Below, in pieces: positions 58,753 to 64,000 of a stretch of DNA of 64,000 bases; the stretch's first letter is position 1; each line of letters opens with the position of its first letter. The stretch covers positions 248,001 to 312,000 of the forward strand of contig JAVHLB010000001.1 of the NCBI GenBank assembly GCA_031082425.1, in the 5' to 3' direction. The translations under genes and the position numbers were made by a program. The notes under the pieces are model-generated. The model saw only the letters and a program-made list of their open reading frames with translations. It had not been told where the DNA came from and did no database searches. This stretch comes from Candidatus Edwardsbacteria bacterium (GTDB lineage: Bacteria; Edwardsbacteria; AC1; EtOH8).

Positions 58753-60117
58753 ATGTTCGAGATTCTAGAAAAAATTCTGGCCGGGGCAGGAGGCGATTTT
58801 GCAGACATCCGCTACGAAGTGATGCAAGAGACCGCTATCAGTTTCAGCGGCAAGGAATTGACCACCCTGTCAACCAACTCCACCGACGGCTATGTGGTCC
58901 GGACCCTCGACAAAGGGGGCATGGCCACGGTGGCTTTTACCAAGCAGGCCGAAGCCGGACAGGCAATCAAATCAGCGATAGAAAATGCCAGGCTTTTTGC
59001 TAAAAATACGGCGAAACCGATACAACTGGCCAAGACCAAAGTCGTCCAAGATACAGTTTCACCGAAACTGGGCGAGGATCCACGGCAGCTATCCATGGCC
59101 GAAAAACTGGAGCTGGTGAGAAAGTATAATGATATTCCGCTGGCGCAGCCGAAAGTGGTCAATACCACTATCGGATACAGCGAGGTCCACCGGAGGAAGT
59201 ATTACCTGAACAGCGAGGGCAGCCGGATCCAGGAGGACCTAGTGACCACCAGCGTCCGGGGCTTGATCACCGCCAAGGAAGGAAATCTTACCCAGAATAT
59301 CCGGGTAGCCGTGGGCGGCAGCGACGGTTTCGGCAGCATCCGGGGTCAAGAGCAGCATTTTGAAAAACAGACAAAACTGGTATTGGACCTGCTGCAGGCC
59401 CAACCGGTAAAAAGCGGGGTCTATCGATGCATCATCAACCCAAGCTTGGCCGGCGTTTTTGCCCACGAGGCTTTTGGCCACTTTTCGGAAGCCGACATAA
59501 TTGAGACCTTGCCGGCCATGAGACAGAGAATGAAGCTGGGGACCCGGCTGGGAAGCGGGATCCTCAATATCATCGACGATGCCACCCGGCCAGGACAGCT
59601 GGGGTTCTACAAATACGATGACGAAGGGGTCCTGGTGCGGCCGACCCAGCTGATCAAGAATGGGGTGCTGGTCGGCAGGCTGCACTCCAGGAGAACCGCA
59701 GCCGAATTCGGAGAACCGCTCAGCGGGCATTGCGTGGCCGAAGATTACCGGTATGCTCCCATCGTTCGCATGGGCACCATTTACATAGAGCCGGGAGAAA
59801 ATAGCTTTAACGACTTGCTTCGGATAACAGGCGACGGGCTGTACCTGCTGGACGCCAAGGGCGGCCAGACAGCCGGGGAGAATTTTACCTTCGGGGCCAA
59901 TTACGGCTACGAGGTCAAGAACGGCAGGGTCGGCCGGATGGTCCGGGATATAAATATCTCCGGCAACCTTTACCAAACATTGATGGACATCCAGGCGGTG
60001 GGCAACGATCTGGAACTTTCCAAGACCGGCGGCTGCGGCAAGGGGCAGACCAATATCCGTTCCTGCAACGGCGGCCCGCACATCATCATCGATAACCTGG
60101 TAGTGGGAGGCATTTAA
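58753..60117 (+). CDS. tldD: Metalloprotease TldD
   Basis: 454 residues. The zinc-binding HEAFGH motif (HExxxH) is at about 238, with the typical flanking FGHFSEAD and the CGKGQ segment near the C-terminus. TldD with TldE forms a protease that trims unfolded peptides and, in E. coli, cleaves the leader of microcin B17 and CcdA. The stop overlaps the tldE start by one base (TAATG), so the two are translated together. Confidence 0.93.
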   Translation: MFEILEKILAGAGGDFADIRYEVMQETAISFSGKELTTLSTNSTDGYVVRTLDKGGMATVAFTKQAEAGQAIKSAIENARLFAKNTAKPIQLAKTKVVQDTVSPKLGEDPRQLSMAEKLELVRKYNDIPLAQPKVVNTTIGYSEVHRRKYYLNSEGSRIQEDLVTTSVRGLITAKEGNLTQNIRVAVGGSDGFGSIRGQEQHFEKQTKLVLDLLQAQPVKSGVYRCIINPSLAGVFAHEAFGHFSEADIIETLPAMRQRMKLGTRLGSGILNIIDDATRPGQLGFYKYDDEGVLVRPTQLIKNGVLVGRLHSRRTAAEFGEPLSGHCVAEDYRYAPIVRMGTIYIEPGENSFNDLLRITGDGLYLLDAKGGQTAGENFTFGANYGYEVKNGRVGRMVRDINISGNLYQTLMDIQAVGNDLELSKTGGCGKGQTNIRSCNGGPHIIIDNLVVGGI

Positions 60118-61433
60118 TGGAAAAGCTTTTGGAAATGGCCAAAAAGGCTGCTGACCAGGCCGAGATTTACTCAGCAGAAAATATTTCTAATGTGGTATCC
60201 TTTCAGGACGCCAAGCTGTATAAGATAGAAACCAATTTTCTGTCCGGCATCTCATTGCGGATAATCAAGGACGGCCGGCTGGGTTTTGCCTATACCCGGA
60301 ACTTGATCGACCGCCAGGAGTTTTTGGACAATGCTTTGCATTCTCTGGAGGGCGGAGTGGAGGCTCCGTACGATCTACCGGACACCAAAGCCACCAAAAA
60401 CCTTGATACCTATGACCCGAAAATAAAGACCACAACCAGTAGCGAATTGATAGATGAAGCCCAACGAATCTGCGATACTCTCAAATCCAAGGCAAAAGCC
60501 GAGATAAGGGCTGTTGCCTTTACCGAGCAGGATTCACTGCGAATATTAAACAGCCAAGGCACGGACATCAGCCGGCAGAGCTCCATTGCCGGAACCTACG
60601 GCAGTACCATCTTCCCAGGTTCGGGCAGCGGGATAGACAGGCAACATCAGAATAAGCGGCTGGAAAAAATGCCGGAGGCCCTGATCACAGAAATAATCGA
60701 ACTATTTGGTAAGGGACAGAAGACGATCGAACCAAAAGGCGGCAGGATGAAGGTTCTGTTCATGCCCGACAGCATGATCACCCTGCTATGGCGGATCACC
60801 AGCGGTCTCAGCGGCCGCAGCATTTACGAGAATATTTCTCCTATCGCCGGCAAGACGGGACAAAAGATATTCAGCCAGAAACTGACCATCACCGATGATC
60901 CCCTGAACGACAACTATCCCCTGGCCCGGGCCTTTGACGATGAGGGGGTGGCCTGCAACCAGCTGACGCTGATCGACCAGGGGGTATTAAAAAGTTTCTA
61001 CTACGACCTTAAGTATGCCAAAAAGCTGGAAGTTCCCTCTACGGGTCACGGCTACCGGAGCGGCCCCTGGGGCGGAGATCCCGTCACCACCAAGCCGGGA
61101 CCGTTCCCGGCACACCTTTTCATCAAGCCCGGAAACGCTGCATTGGCCAAACTGATCTCGATGATGGATCGAGGCATCATTGTCGAAGGGGCGCTGGGAG
61201 CCCATAGCGGGAACATTCCCAACGGGGATTACTCGATTGGGGTCGGTCCGGGGCTGTATGTGGAGAACGGCCAGATAGTGGGCCAAATCAAAGATGCCAT
61301 GGTGACAGGGAATATCTACGAAACACTGACCAATGTGGTAGAGCTGGGAGACACCCTGTATCCGTCGTTCGGCGGAGCCTGGGTTCCTCCACTGCTGTGC
61401 GAGGGGGTTTCCGTCACAACCAAAAAACAATAA
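60117..61433 (+). CDS. tldE: TldE/PmbA-type protease subunit
   Basis: 438 residues, the partner of TldD and lacking the zinc motif, as expected for the non-catalytic subunit. Recognisable pieces are EIYSAENISNVVSF near the start, GSGSGIDRQHQNKR near 165 and the C-terminal PSFGGAWVPPL. The start lies on the tldD stop. No ribosomally made peptide precursor is seen in the window, so the substrate is open. Confidence 0.92.
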   Translation: MEKLLEMAKKAADQAEIYSAENISNVVSFQDAKLYKIETNFLSGISLRIIKDGRLGFAYTRNLIDRQEFLDNALHSLEGGVEAPYDLPDTKATKNLDTYDPKIKTTTSSELIDEAQRICDTLKSKAKAEIRAVAFTEQDSLRILNSQGTDISRQSSIAGTYGSTIFPGSGSGIDRQHQNKRLEKMPEALITEIIELFGKGQKTIEPKGGRMKVLFMPDSMITLLWRITSGLSGRSIYENISPIAGKTGQKIFSQKLTITDDPLNDNYPLARAFDDEGVACNQLTLIDQGVLKSFYYDLKYAKKLEVPSTGHGYRSGPWGGDPVTTKPGPFPAHLFIKPGNAALAKLISMMDRGIIVEGALGAHSGNIPNGDYSIGVGPGLYVENGQIVGQIKDAMVTGNIYETLTNVVELGDTLYPSFGGAWVPPLLCEGVSVTTKKQ

Positions 61434-61463
61434 TTGTACAGTTATTTTAATTAGGAGACGGCG

Positions 61464-63320
61464 ATGAAAAGAATCATTTTTTCTGCGGCTTGTCTGCTGG
61501 CACTATTTTCGTTTATTCCCGCAATGGCGGTTGAGACCGACATACAGACTGCAATACAGGCCGGCGACCTGACGGCGGTAAAGAAGATTGTTGAAAAAGA
61601 TAAAACCACCATAAAGGTTCCCAATGCCCGAGGCCGTCTGCCCCTTCATACAGCCTGCTTTGAGGGGAAGTTGGATATCGTTAAATATTTGCTGAAAAAG
61701 GGTTCTTCCGTAGCTGAACGCGATACCAGCTACCAATTGACGCCGCTCCATTTTGCCGCCTGGAACGGACACGTTGATGTGGCCAAGTACCTATTATCAA
61801 AAAAAGCCGACCTTAATGCCCGGGAAAGCGACAACGAAACTCCTTTGTATTACGCCGCAGCCCTGGGGCGATTACCCATGATAGAATTTCTGGTTTCCCG
61901 GGGAGCCGATGTCAACGATACATTAAGCCGGGTAGGCAATACGGTAGTCTCCCTGGCAATGGAACGGCGGCAGGCGGAGGCAGTAAAATTGTTGATCAGC
62001 CTGGGTGCTTCAACCAAGTTAAGCCCTAAGAGTCAATATCCCCCCAACTGGACATTAATGCATACTGCTGCCTGGGAGGGCGGCAAAGATCTGATATATC
62101 TTTTGGCAGATCATAAAACTCCGGTTGATCAGAAATCCATTGACGGCAGAACGCCATTGCACAATGCCTGTTCGCAGGGGAACATTAATGGCGCAAAAGC
62201 TCTACTAGCCAGAGGGGCCGATGTCAATGCATCTGCTTCTAACGGAGGGGAACCGCTATCCCTGGCGGTATCAAGGGGTTTTGCCGAGCTTACGGACATC
62301 CTTATTAAATCCGGCGCTGATGTCCAATGGGTGGATTCATCCAGCAGGCGTACTCTTTTGCACTGTGCTGTTATCAAAGGCTACGGCGATATTGCCGGTC
62401 TGCTGATAGAAAAAGGGGTCGTGGTCAACGCCAAGGACAGGGATGGCAAGACAGCACTAGATTATGCCGCCCAATACGGCCAGATCGCCTGCACAACGCT
62501 GCTGAAAACAAAAGGAGCCAAAGGAAACAAACAGGCGGAGAAAGAGGGTAAGATCGCTCCGATATCCAAAACGCTAAAAAACGGCGAAGCAGTTGTTTGG
62601 TATCTGGGACATAGCGGATGGGCGGTGAGGACCAGCGGTCATTTAATGGTGTTCGATTATTTCAAAGGGGACCGCCAATCGGATAATCCGGGCCTGGCCA
62701 ACGGCTCCATCGCCCCCGCCGAGCTGAATGGTCTTAAGGTCATCGTCTTCGCTTCGCACGTCCACGCCGATCATTACATGCCGGCCATCTTCGACTGGAG
62801 AAAGGACCTGAATGATATCACCTATGTGATGGGATTTTCTCCCCGGGACAGGGAGGGCTTTGTTCAGCTGGCGGCTCATGAGAGTCGGAGCATTGGAGGA
62901 GCCGAAGTCACGGCCATCGAGTCCAACGACAGTGGCCAGGGATTCCTGGTCACTGTCGACGGGGTCACCGTCTGCCATCCCGGGGATCACGCCAACCGCA
63001 AAAGGGATTTTTCCGAACCATACAAGGAAGAAATAGATTTTATGGCCGGACTGAACCGGCCGGTAGATGTTTTGTTCACTCCGGTGACCGGGTGCAATTT
63101 CGGGGATGTGGTGGCGGTGCGGATGGGGGCACTCTACGCCATAGAGAAACTGCGGCCCCGGGCGGTGTTTCCCATGCACGCCGGAGATGGAGGCCAGGCC
63201 TACCGCGAATTCGCCCGGGAGGCCAGAAAAGAGGGCATAAAGGTTCCCGTCAACTGCCCGGATTTCAGCGGCGACCGGTTCGAGATATTGCCTCTTACCG
63301 CGACAAAGACAGCACATTAG
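61464..63320 (+). CDS. Exported ankyrin-repeat protein fused to a metallo-beta-lactamase-fold hydrolase
   Basis: 618 residues. Signal peptide at about 1-22, then about ten ankyrin units (about 25-350; repeats of the G.TPLHxAaxxGhxxvvxxLLxxGAdvn kind), then a UlaG-like MBL domain (about 375-610) with HVHADH (about 432), GDHAN (about 507) and PMHAG (about 571), the metal ligands of an active enzyme. A secreted ankyrin-MBL build is unusual. GGAG lies 8 nt before the ATG. The substrate is unknown. Confidence 0.88.
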   Translation: MKRIIFSAACLLALFSFIPAMAVETDIQTAIQAGDLTAVKKIVEKDKTTIKVPNARGRLPLHTACFEGKLDIVKYLLKKGSSVAERDTSYQLTPLHFAAWNGHVDVAKYLLSKKADLNARESDNETPLYYAAALGRLPMIEFLVSRGADVNDTLSRVGNTVVSLAMERRQAEAVKLLISLGASTKLSPKSQYPPNWTLMHTAAWEGGKDLIYLLADHKTPVDQKSIDGRTPLHNACSQGNINGAKALLARGADVNASASNGGEPLSLAVSRGFAELTDILIKSGADVQWVDSSSRRTLLHCAVIKGYGDIAGLLIEKGVVVNAKDRDGKTALDYAAQYGQIACTTLLKTKGAKGNKQAEKEGKIAPISKTLKNGEAVVWYLGHSGWAVRTSGHLMVFDYFKGDRQSDNPGLANGSIAPAELNGLKVIVFASHVHADHYMPAIFDWRKDLNDITYVMGFSPRDREGFVQLAAHESRSIGGAEVTAIESNDSGQGFLVTVDGVTVCHPGDHANRKRDFSEPYKEEIDFMAGLNRPVDVLFTPVTGCNFGDVVAVRMGALYAIEKLRPRAVFPMHAGDGGQAYREFAREARKEGIKVPVNCPDFSGDRFEILPLTATKTAH

Positions 63321-63348
63321 ATTTTTGATATATTCCGCCCGAAAAAGT

Positions 63349-63378
63349 AAAAGCCCCGCCTTACAGCGGGGCTTTTAT
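63349..63378. terminator. Bidirectional terminator
   Basis: An 11-bp stem AAAAGCCCCGC / GCGGGGCTTTT (63349-63359 and 63366-63376) with a 6-base loop, between the ankyrin-MBL gene and the convergent pseudouridine synthase gene, and overlapping the latter's stop codon. Confidence 0.85.
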
Positions 63379-64000
63379 CTTGGAGATCTTCCTGAGCCGT
63401 TCCAGTTCGTTGGGCTTGCAGGGCCGGGTTTGGCCGACCGGAGTATTGTCCAGCCTCAGCGGTCCGAAGGCGACCCTCTTCAGATGGTCCACATGGAGGT
63501 TGAGGGCCCGAAGCATCATCCGCACTTCGCGCTTCTTCCCCTCCTTGATGGTGATCTCCAGCAGGGTGTTGTTCTTGGGCCGGTCGATCGACAGGATCTT
63601 CACCTGGGCCGGGTCATAGGATTCCCCCAGGTAATCAACCCCCTTTCTTAACGGCTCGATGTCGCTGTCGCGCAGGATCCATCGGACCAGGGCCTGATAG
63701 GTCCGGGGGAGCTGGTTGCGGGGATGGGTGAGATATTCTATCATGTCCCCGTCGTCGGTCAGCAGCAGCAGCCCCTCGGTGTCCTTGTCCAGCCGTCCCA
63801 CGTATTTCAGCTTTCTCAGGTTCGGGGGGAGCAGGTCATAAATGGTCTTTCTCCCCTCGGGATCGCTCTTGGAGCAGAGGCAGCCGGCCGGCTTGTTGAA
63901 TATGAAGTAACCGGCCCGCTGCGGCAGGCGCAAGGTTTTTCCGCCGACGTTGACGATATCGTTGTAGATGTCTATCACCGTGCCCAGCTGGTCGACCACT
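63361..64000 (-). CDS. RsuA/RluB-family pseudouridine synthase, 3' part
   Basis: At least 213 residues; the gene begins beyond the window and the frame is open to the last base. The catalytic-motif Asp is in VGRLDKDTEGLLLLT at about residue 70 of the visible part; EGKKREVRMMLRAL further on is another family hallmark. Members convert a uridine to pseudouridine in 16S or 23S rRNA. The N-terminal S4 RNA-binding domain is partly missing at the edge. RluB versus RsuA cannot be told apart here. Confidence 0.9.
   Translation of the reverse strand, partial: VVDQLGTVIDIYNDIVNVGGKTLRLPQRAGYFIFNKPAGCLCSKSDPEGRKTIYDLLPPNLRKLKYVGRLDKDTEGLLLLTDDGDMIEYLTHPRNQLPRTYQALVRWILRDSDIEPLRKGVDYLGESYDPAQVKILSIDRPKNNTLLEITIKEGKKREVRMMLRALNLHVDHLKRVAFGPLRLDNTPVGQTRPCKPNELERLRKISKIKAPL

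Noticed and set aside
1..64000. CRISPR array, tRNA, rRNA or insertion sequence
   Set aside because: I looked in the gaps and saw no regular repeat-spacer pattern, cloverleaf, rRNA-like tract or transposase gene; a computer search for small RNAs was not possible.

Overview
The window reads as a piece of a chromosome from a free-living, diderm (Gram-negative-type) bacterium of moderate GC content, probably an uncultivated lineage related to the FCB superphylum or candidate phyla such as Edwardsbacteria, TA06 or WOR-3. This placement is inference. It rests on several small outer-membrane beta-barrel proteins, a subtilase with a type-IX-like C-terminal sorting domain, a DUF5916-type protein, an adenosine-specific-kinase family protein, and the co-occurrence of dnaA, dnaN, parA, parB, rsmG and mnmG. 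I see no rRNA, tRNA, CRISPR array, prophage or insertion sequence.

Layout. 1-1 kb: the end of leuC and all of leuD. 1-10.5 kb (minus strand): a TPR protein, an EnvC-like LytM protein and scpA, then a small exported protein, an MFS transporter, and an overlapping pair made of a CHASE2 adenylate cyclase and a GAF/HD-GYP c-di-GMP phosphodiesterase. 10.9-14.3 kb: a Gfo/Idh/MocA oxidoreductase and a Wzc-type tyrosine autokinase. 14.4-18.3 kb: the replication block dnaN, dnaA, a probable oriC (17.1-17.5 kb, three perfect DnaA boxes) and an M23 peptidase. 18.3-23.8 kb: three M42 aminopeptidases, a lone response regulator, a flavodoxin/ferredoxin fusion and a GNAT acetyltransferase. 24-31.6 kb: a P-type cation ATPase, an AT-rich membrane protein, an acyl-activating/ACP/acyltransferase fusion and a secreted subtilase. 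31.6-38.7 kb: an adenosine-specific-kinase homologue, parB, two odd genes, parA, three small outer-membrane proteins, a HAD phosphatase and rsmG.

38.9-44 kb (plus strand): a Dabb protein, a chelatase-type AAA+ ATPase whose 3' end runs through nine consecutive A residues into a VWA-domain reading frame with no good start of its own, two EamA transporters and an anchored coiled-coil protein. 44-50.5 kb: an OmpA/FecR/beta-barrel chimera, mnmG, a secreted charged repeat protein, an outer-membrane protein, a 65-residue GspE-N-like protein and two parS sites. 50.5-63.3 kb (plus strand): a LiaF-like protein, ilvE, a DUF4846-like protein, a MarR-GNAT fusion, an S41 protease, a DUF5916-type protein, a nucleotidyltransferase, the tldD/tldE pair and an ankyrin-metallo-beta-lactamase fusion. 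The window ends inside an RsuA-family pseudouridine synthase gene.

How it fits together. This is the origin-proximal part of a chromosome. DnaA/oriC/DnaN start replication, ParA/ParB/parS and ScpA handle segregation, and the usual mnmG-rsmG-parA-parB order is kept but spread over about 16 kb by inserted genes. The most unusual signal is the probable programmed -1 frameshift joining the chelatase ATPase to the VWA domain, which would make a short and a long chelatase subunit from one gene. Other points of interest are the ParABS layout, several unusual domain fusions, a lysine-rich tail on LeuC, and two families of short dispersed repeats.
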